From positions 1 to 60,283 of the forward strand of contig SVEA01000096.1 in assembly GCA_015057615.1 (NCBI GenBank): 60,283 nt of DNA, in the 5' to 3' direction. Shown here piece by piece: positions 32,796 to 41,817 of the stretch (the first letter of the stretch is position 1; each line of letters begins with the position of its first letter). The notes beneath the pieces were generated by a model. That model did not search any database. It was given only the letters and a program-made list of their open reading frames with translations, and had not been told where the DNA came from. Source of the stretch: Lachnospiraceae bacterium. Lineage in GTDB: Bacteria; Bacillota; Clostridia; Lachnospirales; Lachnospiraceae. The position numbers and the translations under genes are program-made.

Positions 32796-33512
32796 TCAGC
32801 TTAGTCTCCTTGTATATTCAATAAATTTTTCTTTCACTTCTTCGTTCCTTCTCCGGCTTAGCGGAAGCTTCTTTTGGTCGGTTAAGATAACCTCATTCGT
32901 ATTAATCGAATAGATATGCTGGTAAGAGACCAGATAGCTTTTATGTATTCTTATAAAGCCCCAGGTCCCGAACTCCTTTTCATACTTATCCAGAGAGCCT
33001 CTGACCTTTATGTTTTTGTCCTTTCTATGAATGTAGATATAATGCTGAAAAGCCTCCATATACTGGATATCATCCACTCTCCATATAACCACGCCATCCG
33101 TAGTTAAAAAGGAGTAATAGTTCTTTGAATTATCCATTATTTTCTGGAAAGCCTCCAAAGCTTCTTCTAATTCACTGTCTATTTTTGATTTTCTTATAAA
33201 TCGAAGCGGTCGATATCGAAACGATTCGAAAACATAGTTTTCATAGCTTGTCAAAAAGATGATCTCCATATCATCATATACCGAACGCAATTTTGCAACT
33301 ACGTCAATCCCCGACATATGCGGCATTTCGATGTCCAAAAAAACCAGATGGAAGTTGGTATTCCGGCAAGCATCTAGAAACGTGCTGCCATTCGTAAATT
33401 TCATTACATTCACCGCAATATTTCGTGATACATAAAAATGATCAATTTCCCTTTCCACGAACTCTAAAATAGGAACCTCATCATCACAAATCGCAATATT
33501 AATCATCGTCAT
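32796..33512 (-). CDS. LytTR-family response regulator (AgrA-like), copy 2
   Basis: A 238-aa regulator: receiver domain with AICDDE, phosphoacceptor Asp in LVFLDIEMPHMSGID near 56 and a T/K pair later, then a LytTR domain (about 140-238) with GFIRIHKSYLVSYQHI and LPLSRRRNEEVKEKF. The ATG at 33512 has GGAGGGG upstream at proper spacing; the longer frame begins in non-coding DNA. It is a candidate binder of the ACCGTTCGTG boxes, one of which sits at the end of this same operon; whether this or copy 1 binds them cannot be read from sequence. Confidence 0.9.
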   Translation of the reverse strand: MTMINIAICDDEVPILEFVEREIDHFYVSRNIAVNVMKFTNGSTFLDACRNTNFHLVFLDIEMPHMSGIDVVAKLRSVYDDMEIIFLTSYENYVFESFRYRPLRFIRKSKIDSELEEALEAFQKIMDNSKNYYSFLTTDGVVIWRVDDIQYMEAFQHYIYIHRKDKNIKVRGSLDKYEKEFGTWGFIRIHKSYLVSYQHIYSINTNEVILTDQKKLPLSRRRNEEVKEKFIEYTRRLS

Positions 33513-33653
33513 ACAATCCCCTCCGTATCGTATTTGTATGTAAATTTGCTCCATTGTCAACCAATTTTTGCTATAATTACAGTTTATCAGACAAAGGTAA
33601 GTTCATCAACTACACATTTCCAGATTTTCCGTATTAATCGTTCCCCAAAGACG

Positions 33654-34035
33654 TGTGTTGCGGATGAAATTTGTTTCCTATACCTACCATGATTAGCCCG
33701 ACAAAAACCTTCTTAGCAAATCATCTTCATCAATATACACAAATCAAGGTAAAACTTAAGTAATAGGAAGCAATATTTTACTGCGCAACTGTTTGAAGTC
33801 GTTGGTACTTAGATCATGTGTTTTATGATTTTATGTACCATTACGTACTCCGACCCAAGTACTGCGTTTTATGCAGTACTTTGCGGAACTGCGTGTTGCG
33901 AATGAAATTTGTTTCCTATTACTTGTCAACACATATATTGTGCAAATTGATGAAGACAAGTTTATAAATTGGTTTTTGTCGTTCCTATCTTCTCATGCAT
34001 AAATTGTGCAAATTGACAAAGTCGTCTATCCTATT
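33654..34035 (+). repeat. Family A element nested in an older family A copy
   Basis: The inner element spans 33691-33981, with ends GATTAGCCCGACAAAAACC and GGTTTTTGTCG. The flanks are pieces of another A copy: GAAATTTGTTTCCTAT on the left, and TTCCTAT with GCATAAATTGTGCAAATTGAC on the right. TTCCTAT is present on both sides (33675-33681, 33982-33988). The core carries GGTAC/GTACC and GATCAT/ATGATT stems. Confidence 0.75.
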
Positions 34036-34083
34036 TAAAGCCATGAACAGGAATAGGACCTTATATACGGTTGCACAAACCTG

Positions 34084-34092
34084 TGCTATAAT
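34084..34092 (+). promoter_or_regulatory. Extended -10 promoter of luxS
   Basis: TG-C-TATAAT at 34084-34092, about 120 nt before the luxS start. The -35 region is weak, which is common with an extended -10. Confidence 0.5.
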
Positions 34093-34212
34093 ATTTAGTA
34101 GATTCTTCTATAAAAACATTGTTCCAGATAATTACGAAACTTTGATACTTCAGCTATTAATTTGAGGATTAAAAGCTATGAAGATTTTCCATAAGAAAGG
34201 GTTTGATACGAT

Positions 34213-34695
34213 ATGAAACAAATAGCAAGCTTTACCATTGATCACATGAAACTTCTTCCCGGTGTGTATGTATCCAGAAAGGATGCAATCGGTAAGGAGA
34301 CGATTACCACCTTTGATATTCGAATGACCCGGCCGAACTTTGAGCCCGTTATGAATACCGGAGAGATTCACACCATCGAGCATCTTGCTGCAACCTATCT
34401 GCGCAACCACAAGGATTACGGAGCTAAGACGGTCTACTTTGGTCCCATGGGCTGCCGCACCGGCTTCTATCTTCTGCTCGGCGGTGACTATGCTTCCAAG
34501 GATATCGTTCCGTTAATAACCGGGATGTTTGAATTCATCCGTGACTTTGAAGGGGAGATTCCCGGTGCGGCGGCAGTCAATTGCGGCAACTATTCGGACA
34601 TGGATCTTCCGAAGGCGAAACAGGCTGCAAAGCATTTCTTAGATACCACCCTCTATTCAATCGATGAGAAGCATTTGAACTATCCAAACGCATGA
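34213..34695 (+). CDS. luxS: S-ribosylhomocysteine lyase (AI-2 synthesis)
   Basis: A 160-aa LuxS. The metal-binding HTIEHL is at residues 53-58, catalytic Cys81 in MGCRTGFY and the third ligand Cys124 in NCGNY. It cleaves S-ribosylhomocysteine to homocysteine and DPD, the autoinducer-2 precursor, and recycles methyl-donor waste. AAAGG lies upstream of the ATG. It is a single gene, next to but opposite in direction to the Agr island, so two kinds of cell-cell signal are encoded within 10 kb. The length is normal. Confidence 0.97.
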   Translation: MKQIASFTIDHMKLLPGVYVSRKDAIGKETITTFDIRMTRPNFEPVMNTGEIHTIEHLAATYLRNHKDYGAKTVYFGPMGCRTGFYLLLGGDYASKDIVPLITGMFEFIRDFEGEIPGAAAVNCGNYSDMDLPKAKQAAKHFLDTTLYSIDEKHLNYPNA

Positions 34696-34793
34696 TGCCC
34701 TGCTGGAATACAGGATACTTTACAGGGATGCATGATACTCTGCAAGAATGCGTGATGCTCTACTGGAATACATGAAGTTCTGCAAGAAAGCAG
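34690..34793 (+). repeat. Degenerate tandem repeat after luxS
   Basis: About five units of 20-22 bp of the form GCATGATRCTCTGCAAGAAT follow the luxS stop. The last units are diverged. No ORF or hairpin terminator is formed. Confidence 0.55.
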
Positions 34794-34920
34794 CTGCATC
34801 AAGCATCGACACAAAAGGGCTGTGAATTTTCCTCGAAAACCGTATATGTCCCATTCTATAAAAGTGCATCATTATATTAGGTGTGAATATAATATACTGA
34901 GTACATAGATGGGAGGAGCT

Positions 34921-35832
34921 ATGGCAGACATTGATTATATGCATTCTGTAAATATTATGAGAGCCGCGCTACCTTATTTTGACCGAAGGACAAGAAGAAT
35001 AGCGGATCTCATGACCAAAATATTGGATCTTATTTATTGCTTCCGTTATTTTCGCCAACCTCTCGATGAGGATGAATATGATTCAGGAAATTATAAAATG
35101 GATGTCGAAGGTCTCTTGACCGAAATCCGACCCCATTGTAATGATAGAGAAAGACCGATTATTGATCAAATTCTGGGTATTTTTAATGCTAAGAGAATGT
35201 ACGAGGCTTATACAACCTATATGAATATGATGAAAACGATGCAGGAGTTTAATAATGCCGATCCGGAACATCCTTCGGAGAACGGCAGCTTCGATTTTGA
35301 TTTGTCATCCATATTGGGAAATAATAGTTTCGGCAATTTTTCCGCATCGGATATACAGAACTTAGTCAAAACCTTTCAAGCCTTTAACCATAATCCATCT
35401 TCGGGCAGTGGGGAACATGAGGAACAAGAAAACCATACAATCGACAATACCAGCAGCCTGGTTAGCGCTGCCGTTGTTAATCCGGATGCTAAGGAAGCCG
35501 ATGAAGCTTCAAATGCGAACGATTATGATAATGGAGAAGCTTATCCGAACCATAGCGATTCCGTTATTGAAGTAGACTTCTCAACAGGCGCAAAAACAGG
35601 AGGGAAATCCCCCTCTTCTACTTTTGATTCGAATTCACCAAATCCGAATGAAGATTTTGCTTCCGATCTAAAACCAGAAGAAGATCAGGATACGGATAAG
35701 AGTGACAGCAGCAATGTCCTTGATATGCTTAAGACCATGGTACCACCCGAACAGATCAGTACTTTTGAAAACTTAAGTATGCTTTTTAAAGCCATGTCAT
35801 ATGATAATACTAACAAACCTAATCAAAAGTAA
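34921..35832 (+). CDS. Uncharacterised protein with acidic low-complexity tail
   Basis: A 303-aa protein of unknown function. The first 130 residues are helical and mixed-charge (VNIMRAALPYFDRRTRRIADLMTKILDLI), suggesting a folded domain. Residues about 130-270 are rich in Asn, Ser, Asp and Glu and look disordered; a short helix (VLDMLKTMVPPEQISTFENL) ends the protein. No signal peptide. The start at 34921 is chosen for GGGAGGAG just before it. It is followed 12 bp later by a small helical partner gene. The pair resembles genes seen in other Lachnospiraceae, but this is from memory and not checked. Confidence 0.65.
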   Translation: MADIDYMHSVNIMRAALPYFDRRTRRIADLMTKILDLIYCFRYFRQPLDEDEYDSGNYKMDVEGLLTEIRPHCNDRERPIIDQILGIFNAKRMYEAYTTYMNMMKTMQEFNNADPEHPSENGSFDFDLSSILGNNSFGNFSASDIQNLVKTFQAFNHNPSSGSGEHEEQENHTIDNTSSLVSAAVVNPDAKEADEASNANDYDNGEAYPNHSDSVIEVDFSTGAKTGGKSPSSTFDSNSPNPNEDFASDLKPEEDQDTDKSDSSNVLDMLKTMVPPEQISTFENLSMLFKAMSYDNTNKPNQK

Positions 35833-35844
35833 GGAGTGATACTG

Positions 35845-36120
35845 GTGGCTGACACTTCTTGGATGAACAATCCGAAACTACGTAATATTGATCCTCGTAA
35901 GCTTACAATCCTTTTAGAAATCGTGAAAGAAGCCGAAGGGAAACCGTTGGATAAATTAATTCCAATTATTATGAATGCGAATAAAAAACTACAGGAGCAA
36001 AGTCTCAACCTCACGAAGGATGAAAATGAGATTATGATTGATTTACTCTCCAAAAATTTATCTCCAAGAGAAAAAATGCAATTCGAAATGATAAAGAAAA
36101 TGATGGCGAGCAGAAAATAA
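35845..36120 (+). CDS. Small helical protein, partner of 34921-35832
   Basis: A 91-aa, mostly helical, soluble protein (ADTSWMNNPKLRNIDPRKL then TILLEIVKEAEGKPLDKLIP, ending KMMASRK). The GTG start at 35845 has AGGAG 8 nt upstream; the longer frame from 35836 lacks a ribosome binding site. It lies 12 bp after the larger gene and ahead of a strong terminator, so they form a two-gene operon and probably act together. The C-terminal motif NLSPREKMQFEMIKKMM recalls small coiled-coil adaptor proteins, but function is unknown. Confidence 0.65.
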   Translation: MADTSWMNNPKLRNIDPRKLTILLEIVKEAEGKPLDKLIPIIMNANKKLQEQSLNLTKDENEIMIDLLSKNLSPREKMQFEMIKKMMASRK

Positions 36121-36124
36121 AAAT

Positions 36125-36190
36125 AACGCAATACCCCTATATGTCATTCTCTTGAAACTACGACATATGCCGGTATTGCGTTTATTTTTT
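36125..36190 (+). terminator. Terminator between convergent operons
   Basis: Arms AACGCAATACC / GGTATTGCGTT with inner ATATGTC/GACATAT and a long T-rich tail on the plus strand. It lies directly at the end of the amylase gene on the other strand. Confidence 0.85.
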
Positions 36191-37904
36191 ATTTTAAAAA
36201 AGCAATTGCATATCCAGGTAAAGTCAGACAATCCTTCTGCAAAGTTACCTCACTGCCATCCACAGTTAGATAGCCGCGGATCTTCCATCCGTTTCGCCCG
36301 GTATCTGCAAGGTTAACTGCTGCTTCCCCGGTACTAAAGTTATAGATAATCAGAATTTCACTATCCTGATAATTTTTACGAACTACAAGAACATTTTGAT
36401 CCGTTATTTCTTCGATGATACCGATTTCCCCTCTGGCAATCTCCGGGTTCTCATTTCTTATACGAATTGCTCTCTTGTAATAGTTCAGGATGGACAGCGG
36501 ATTCTCCAGCTGCTCATCCACCGGTGGAAATTCTTGATTCACTTCGTCTGCATTGGATGGCTTTTGTGTCATGCCGTTATGATCCTTCCCGGACCAATAC
36601 ATCGGAAGACGCTTATTTTCATCCTTATCTCCTCGGCTGTTCATTCCAATCTCTTCCCCATAATAGACAAACGGACTTCCATTTAAGGTAAGAAGCAGCC
36701 CCGCAGACATCTTCATCTGCTCCTCGTTGTTGACACACTGTGCAGATACTCTTGTAGTATCATGATTACTAATAAAAGGCGCATCGATATAGTCTTCATT
36801 ACCCTCTTGGTATTTCATCTGCATACTCATCATGTTTTCTGCAAAGGAGGATGCGGTTGCGGTTCCTAACCCTCTTACTGTTTTTACAATTTCCCCATTA
36901 TGCATCGCCAGAGGGAAATTAAACAAGCTTGTAATCCCGCTTTCATAATAGGCAGCAATGGTATCCGTTCCTTCCCATACTTCACCTACGATATATGCAT
37001 TTTCATCAATGCTGGCTACATAATCGGTAAACCACTGAAGTACTTCGGTGTTTTTATCCTTTTGGCCGGAATAAAATTCTTTTGCCGCATCCAGCCGAAA
37101 ACCACCAACGCCCAGATTCAGCCAGTATTTTGCTATTTCTTCAATTTCTCTGCGTACCTCTGTATTTTCTAATGCCAAATCCGGCATCTGATCCCAGAAG
37201 ACTCCTTCATAGTACCAATCCGTATTCCCTACCCTATGATAGCTTTTCCCTCCATCATAATCCTTTGTAAAATGATAATAACCTATGTAAGGGCATTCTT
37301 TTAGATCCGGTTCCTTGTCTTTCTCCAGACCCTGCAGATAGGTTACGGCTTTTTGAAACCAAGGGTGCTTTGCTGATGTATGATTAAAGACGAGGTCAAT
37401 GATTAGTTTGATTCCCCTCTTGTCACATTCTTTAATTAAGTTTTTAAAATCATCCAGCGTACCATATTGCGGATCGATATTATAGTAATCCTTAACGTCA
37501 TATTTATGATAGCTGTCTGACGGCATAACAGGCATCAGCCAAATACCGTTAAATCCCAAGTCTGTATCGGTCGCCGGATCCCCATCATTGATATAATCTA
37601 ATTTCTGAATCAGCCCGTTAATATCTCCTATTCCGTCTCCATTGCTGTCATAAAAGGAAGATAAAAATATCTCATAATAATTCCGGTAATTATCCTCAAT
37701 AATATTTAAATCCTGTTTGTATTTGTATTCTATTGCTGCTACTTCTTCCTGCTCAGGAGCAGATACTGGCTCCTCCGTCATCGCAGCAGGCACGATGGCT
37801 TCATCAGGCACTTTCTCCGTAAGAACCCTGGTATCCTCCTTCCTGCACCCACAAAACGCCAGCATAAGCAGCAGAAACATTAGAAATCGATCTATTCGCT
37901 TCAT
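36189..37904 (-). CDS. Alpha-amylase lipoprotein (GH13)
   Basis: A 571-aa extracellular glycoside hydrolase family 13 enzyme anchored by a lipid (signal FLMFLLLMLAFCGC, lipobox Cys). The four GH13 regions are visible: DLVFNHTS, GFRLDAAKE (nucleophile Asp), GEVWEG (acid/base Glu) and FISNHDTTR. A Glu/Pro/Ala linker follows the lipid anchor. It would cut starch or glycogen to maltodextrins at the cell surface for uptake by MalEFG. The start at 37904 is preferred over 37922 because the signal peptide then begins MKRID and GAGGGG is about 10 nt upstream. It is the last gene of the mal operon, 57 bp after malG. Confidence 0.93.
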   Translation of the reverse strand: MKRIDRFLMFLLLMLAFCGCRKEDTRVLTEKVPDEAIVPAAMTEEPVSAPEQEEVAAIEYKYKQDLNIIEDNYRNYYEIFLSSFYDSNGDGIGDINGLIQKLDYINDGDPATDTDLGFNGIWLMPVMPSDSYHKYDVKDYYNIDPQYGTLDDFKNLIKECDKRGIKLIIDLVFNHTSAKHPWFQKAVTYLQGLEKDKEPDLKECPYIGYYHFTKDYDGGKSYHRVGNTDWYYEGVFWDQMPDLALENTEVRREIEEIAKYWLNLGVGGFRLDAAKEFYSGQKDKNTEVLQWFTDYVASIDENAYIVGEVWEGTDTIAAYYESGITSLFNFPLAMHNGEIVKTVRGLGTATASSFAENMMSMQMKYQEGNEDYIDAPFISNHDTTRVSAQCVNNEEQMKMSAGLLLTLNGSPFVYYGEEIGMNSRGDKDENKRLPMYWSGKDHNGMTQKPSNADEVNQEFPPVDEQLENPLSILNYYKRAIRIRNENPEIARGEIGIIEEITDQNVLVVRKNYQDSEILIIYNFSTGEAAVNLADTGRNGWKIRGYLTVDGSEVTLQKDCLTLPGYAIAFLK

Positions 37905-37961
37905 CAAATAACTTCCCCTCATTCTGTTAAGTGACAGTTTCTTTGTAAATTGCCGTTTCCA

Positions 37962-38822
37962 TCATCCTTTCACTGCTCCTGATAAACCTTCCACATAGAA
38001 TTTCTGCGTCTTAAGAAATAGGATTGCAATCGGAATAGAAATAATTACACAGCCTGCAAAGAACTGTGTGTAATAATATTCAATAAATTCTTTCTCCAGC
38101 ATGGTCCAAAGCCCTATACCAACCGTATAATAAGCCCGATCCTGCCCAAGGATAACCTTTGCAAAGATATAGTCAATCCAAGGCCCCATAAAGGAGGTTA
38201 ATAAAGTATATACGATAATTGGCTTGGATAACGGAATGGTAATTTTCCAGAACACATCCCATTTGGTAGCTCCATCGATATAGGCAGCCTCATCCACTGT
38301 CTTTGGAATCGTATCGAAGAAGCCTTTTGCAATATAGAAGCCAAGACCGGCGCCACCGGAATATACCATAATGAGTGCCAATAGTTTCAACGGGCCCGCT
38401 TCCAATAATCCAAATCCTTTTAAGATGTAATACACCGCAATCATAGACATAAAGCCGGGGAACATACCGAGAATCAGGGAAATGTTCATCAGCTTCTTAC
38501 GCATCTTAAACCGTAATCTGGACATGACAAAAGATACACATAGAACGAAAAATGCCGAAAGAATGCAGGTACAGACGGATACGATCAGGGTATTTACAAA
38601 CCATCTCGGGAAATCCAGACTACCGTTTTGTATAAATATATTCTTATAATTTTCTAAGGTATAACCCCTTGGCATAATATAGCTCTTATAGGAACCGCCT
38701 TCCTTCCGAAAGGATGTCAGGAGAACAAAGAAAATCGGTAAGATCCATATAAATCCAAGGATTCCCAATACAATATGAACCAAAATATTAATAAGACAAC
38801 GTTTTATCGATCTGTTTTTCAT
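37962..38822 (-). CDS. malG: Maltodextrin ABC transporter permease MalG
   Basis: A 286-aa permease with six helices, a family-typical first helix (VLGILGFIWILPIFFVLLTSF) and the EAA loop DEAAYIDGATKWDVFWKITIPLSKP near residues 185-210. It pairs with MalF to make the membrane channel for maltose and maltodextrins. Its ATG overlaps the malF stop (TAATG), showing coupling. No ATPase gene is present in the operon; as in many Firmicutes a shared MsmK/MalK ATPase encoded elsewhere is probably used. Confidence 0.93.
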   Translation of the reverse strand: MKNRSIKRCLINILVHIVLGILGFIWILPIFFVLLTSFRKEGGSYKSYIMPRGYTLENYKNIFIQNGSLDFPRWFVNTLIVSVCTCILSAFFVLCVSFVMSRLRFKMRKKLMNISLILGMFPGFMSMIAVYYILKGFGLLEAGPLKLLALIMVYSGGAGLGFYIAKGFFDTIPKTVDEAAYIDGATKWDVFWKITIPLSKPIIVYTLLTSFMGPWIDYIFAKVILGQDRAYYTVGIGLWTMLEKEFIEYYYTQFFAGCVIISIPIAILFLKTQKFYVEGLSGAVKG

Positions 38823-40210
38823 TATTGGAAAGCCTCCTCATCTTTATATGATTTTGAACTGCGGTAGGTAATTAGTGACATAGTGGCTAATATAATAAAG
38901 CTGATGATTCCGATAACGGAACCAATATTGTAATCCTTCTCCGTCAGCGTCAACCGATACAGCCAGGTGATTAAGAGATCCGTCTTTCCCGCAGCATAGT
39001 ACTCAAGTGAATCCGGACCTCCGCCGGAAAGCAGGAAAATGACATTGAAATTATTGATATTTCCAACAAAGGTAGTGATTAAATGCGGAGTTGTAATAAA
39101 CAGCATATAAGGCAGCGTTATTTTAAAGAATATTACAATTGCATTGGCGCCATCCACCTTGGCAGCGTCATACAGATCCCTCGGTATATTTTGCAGAATA
39201 CCGGTGGTTGTTAACAGGGTATAGGGTACACCGATCCATATATTAATGCAGATGATGGTTATCCTAGCCAGCGTAGGGTCCGTAAAAAACGGAATTGCTT
39301 CGGTCTTACCGATAACTTTAAGGGTCCGAAGCAGGGAGTTAACCGGTCCATTGGTATTAAACATGGTCCGCATGGTAAGTAAGGAAACAAATTGGGGAAT
39401 TGCGATTGAAAGAACAAAGAGAAATCTCCAAAATCCCTTACACCGTGTTCCTTCACGATTTATTAAAATTGCCAGGATCATTCCTAATATGTAGCAGGAA
39501 AAGGTTGCAAAGATCGCCCAGGTAAAGGTCCAGCCAAGGATTGGCCAGAAAGTCTTTGATAGTAGGCTTCCTTCCTTAAACAATGCTTTAAAATTCGCCA
39601 GTCCGACCCAGTCAAATAGATTTCCCGGGGGCTGGTGGTTTTTATCATAATTCGTAAATGCAATTAGGATCATAAAAATCAAAGGAATGATTGTGAAGCA
39701 TATAATACCAATGATCGGTGTAAACAGCATTGCTTTATGCAGATTTTTCTGTTTTAAGCTTCTTAGATCCTCCAGAAAATTCGGAACTTCCTTCCCTGCC
39801 TCCCTTTTTCTCTGCGAATCATAAGCACTTTTTACAGATCCCCTCAGACAATAGATAAACGCTAAGGTTATAACGATTGTCAGTACTCCATACAGCAGGC
39901 ACAGCATGGAATTGTCACCGACTATGTATTCATAGATCTGTTTTTCTTCATTAAAAACCTCAATTTGTGCAATGGTTCCCAACGTAATCAAATTTTTCAA
40001 AGAAGTAATCCCATAGGCAGCCATATAATATAGATATATGACCTCCAGGGCAAGATATAGTATGCCCCGCAGAAACTGCCTGCAACAAAAATTTCCAAGT
40101 CCAAAAATAAATGCAGATAGCTTCGTCATCCAATTACCTTTCCGAAAGGCGGTGTGAAAGCTCATATCCCATGCCCCGGAATTTCCATACGTTATTTGCT
40201 TGCTGCCCAT
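38822..40210 (-). CDS. malF: Maltodextrin ABC transporter permease MalF
   Basis: A 462-aa permease with the EAA loop YDAAKVDGANAIVIFFKITLPY near residues 350-371 and about eight helices, including the additional N-terminal helices usual for MalF. The first 30 residues are hydrophilic. GGAGG lies 7 nt before the ATG. It follows malE by 95 bp containing a stable hairpin, and overlaps malG. With MalE and MalG it imports maltodextrins released by the lipoprotein amylase. Confidence 0.93.
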   Translation of the reverse strand: MGSKQITYGNSGAWDMSFHTAFRKGNWMTKLSAFIFGLGNFCCRQFLRGILYLALEVIYLYYMAAYGITSLKNLITLGTIAQIEVFNEEKQIYEYIVGDNSMLCLLYGVLTIVITLAFIYCLRGSVKSAYDSQRKREAGKEVPNFLEDLRSLKQKNLHKAMLFTPIIGIICFTIIPLIFMILIAFTNYDKNHQPPGNLFDWVGLANFKALFKEGSLLSKTFWPILGWTFTWAIFATFSCYILGMILAILINREGTRCKGFWRFLFVLSIAIPQFVSLLTMRTMFNTNGPVNSLLRTLKVIGKTEAIPFFTDPTLARITIICINIWIGVPYTLLTTTGILQNIPRDLYDAAKVDGANAIVIFFKITLPYMLFITTPHLITTFVGNINNFNVIFLLSGGGPDSLEYYAAGKTDLLITWLYRLTLTEKDYNIGSVIGIISFIILATMSLITYRSSKSYKDEEAFQ

Positions 40211-40240
40211 AATTCAACCTCCACTAATATGGTACGGTTA

Positions 40241-40278
40241 GAAACGGAATGTCCCTTTTTACATGAACATTCCGTTTC
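40241..40278 (-). promoter_or_regulatory. Intercistronic hairpin malE-malF
   Basis: Twelve-bp perfect stem GAAACGGAATGT / ACATTCCGTTTC without a T run. It probably protects malE mRNA or reduces read-through, giving more binding protein than permease. Confidence 0.7.
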
Positions 40279-40305
40279 CATCAACGTTCTGACCTTACCG
40301 ATAAC

Positions 40306-41640
40306 CTATTCTACTATCAAAGTTGCTACAAAGGTATCCAGCTTTTCCTGTGCATTATCCTTATTGAAATCGCCGCTTCGAATCTCCGTCGCAACTGCAC
40401 CAACATTTGCCCAATATTTTGAGCTGAACTCTGCGGATGTCGGCTGCATTACGGATGCATCATTTGCCTCATTAACAATAACCGTAGCAACGGTATCTGC
40501 CTGAACTTCCGGAGCTGTTCCCGCCGTTAGGTTTGTAGGAACCTGTGCCGTTTCAACAAAACGCTTTAACTGCATTTCTTCGCCTCCAAGGTAGGTAGCA
40601 AATGCTACTGCCACATCCGTGAATTTTGCCTGCGGATTAACACCGATTGCCTTAGATCCGTAAAAGCCCTTTAACTGATAATCATTTCCATCCGGATTAA
40701 AGGTCGGAAGTATAGCAAGACCAAGGTCATCCCCTAAAGCATCCTTATACATCTGATAGTTCCAGGAGCCGTCCCACCATGCACCAATTCTATGATCCTC
40801 TGCTAATTCGGATAAGGATACATCATCTGCATATGCCGTCTTCGGATTATTGATCAAATCAATAATGTACTTGGTTACCGATAAACCTGTCGGATTGTTC
40901 CAGTTACAGCCTGCTGCAAAATCCAATGCATCATCCCCATAGATCGTTAAGCCTGCGCCGTAATACCATGCTGCAAATTTCCAGCCGCCTGCGGAGTCAA
41001 AGCAGAAATTATATACATTGTCTGCAGTAGATTTTTCCATTATGCTTTCCATCGATTTTACATCTTCCTCGGAAAGCAGAGTCTTGTCATAGAACATGAA
41101 AAAAGTATTATGGGTGAATGGAATCCCATAGATTGCTCCGTCTGCTGCGGTAACTGTAGCAGCAACGGTTTCTGCCATTGTGGTTTTCACCAGTTCCTCT
41201 GCCTTACCGCCAAGCTTTGCAATAGCACCTGCATTCACAAGCTCGTTTAATTGATCATTTGCAAAGAAATAAACATCACCGGCTGCTGCAACATCTTTTA
41301 GTACTTCATCCTTTGCCTTATCTTCCCCGACGGTTTCAATGGTAAAGGTAATATCCCATTCCGGATGCAGCTCCTGAAAGGATTTTGCCATAGAATCCAT
41401 CGTCCCTGTTTGAATCTGATTTTCCGGGCACCATACTTTCAAAGTAACCGGTTTTGCTTCTACTTCCTCTGGTGCCGTTTCGGACTTCTTGCCCGTATCT
41501 TCTTTCTTTTCTTCCTTGTCTGCATTCGCATCCGTCTTTACAGCATCCGCAGGTTCTTCCTTCTTACCGCAGGCTGTAAAGCTGCCAAGTACCATTGCGG
41601 TAATCATAATCAGTGCCATAAGTTTTGTAATTTTCTTCAT
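40306..41640 (-). CDS. malE: Maltose/maltodextrin-binding lipoprotein
   Basis: A 444-aa solute-binding lipoprotein. The signal MKKITKLMALIMITAMVLGS then FTAC ends at lipobox Cys24, followed by a Lys/Glu/Ala-rich linker of about 45 residues. The mature domain (VTLKVWCPENQIQTGTMDSM, GAWWDGSWNYQMYKDAL, YQLKGFYGSKAIGVNP) is of the MalE type. It captures maltodextrin outside and hands it to MalFG. It is the first gene of the operon. An inverted repeat TGCGAAG/CTTCGCA lies 33-64 bp before the start, a candidate LacI-family operator. Confidence 0.93.
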   Translation of the reverse strand: MKKITKLMALIMITAMVLGSFTACGKKEEPADAVKTDANADKEEKKEDTGKKSETAPEEVEAKPVTLKVWCPENQIQTGTMDSMAKSFQELHPEWDITFTIETVGEDKAKDEVLKDVAAAGDVYFFANDQLNELVNAGAIAKLGGKAEELVKTTMAETVAATVTAADGAIYGIPFTHNTFFMFYDKTLLSEEDVKSMESIMEKSTADNVYNFCFDSAGGWKFAAWYYGAGLTIYGDDALDFAAGCNWNNPTGLSVTKYIIDLINNPKTAYADDVSLSELAEDHRIGAWWDGSWNYQMYKDALGDDLGLAILPTFNPDGNDYQLKGFYGSKAIGVNPQAKFTDVAVAFATYLGGEEMQLKRFVETAQVPTNLTAGTAPEVQADTVATVIVNEANDASVMQPTSAEFSSKYWANVGAVATEIRSGDFNKDNAQEKLDTFVATLIVE

Positions 41641-41672
41641 ACCTCTCTACCTCTTTCCTTTTTTATTATTAA

Positions 41673-41704
41673 TGCGAAGAAAATTCATTCGAATCCCCTT
41701 CGCA
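41673..41704 (-). promoter_or_regulatory. Inverted repeat upstream of malE, candidate operator
   Basis: TGCGAAG and CTTCGCA separated by 18 bp. The same arm length and spacing occur upstream of malQ with another sequence. It could bind the LacI-family protein encoded at 46687 or simply fold in RNA. Confidence 0.35.
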
Positions 41705-41817
41705 ACAAGATTTAATGTCCTTTATCGTATGTATGAGTGTTATAGTAATATCTTTATTGCCTTTCTGTCGATACCAGGACATCTCCTCTTGCTATGAATA
41801 AATATGCTGCTTGCATA

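Noticed and set aside
34690-34793. CRISPR array
   Set aside because: Units of about 20 bp are contiguous and degenerate, with no spacers and no cas genes.
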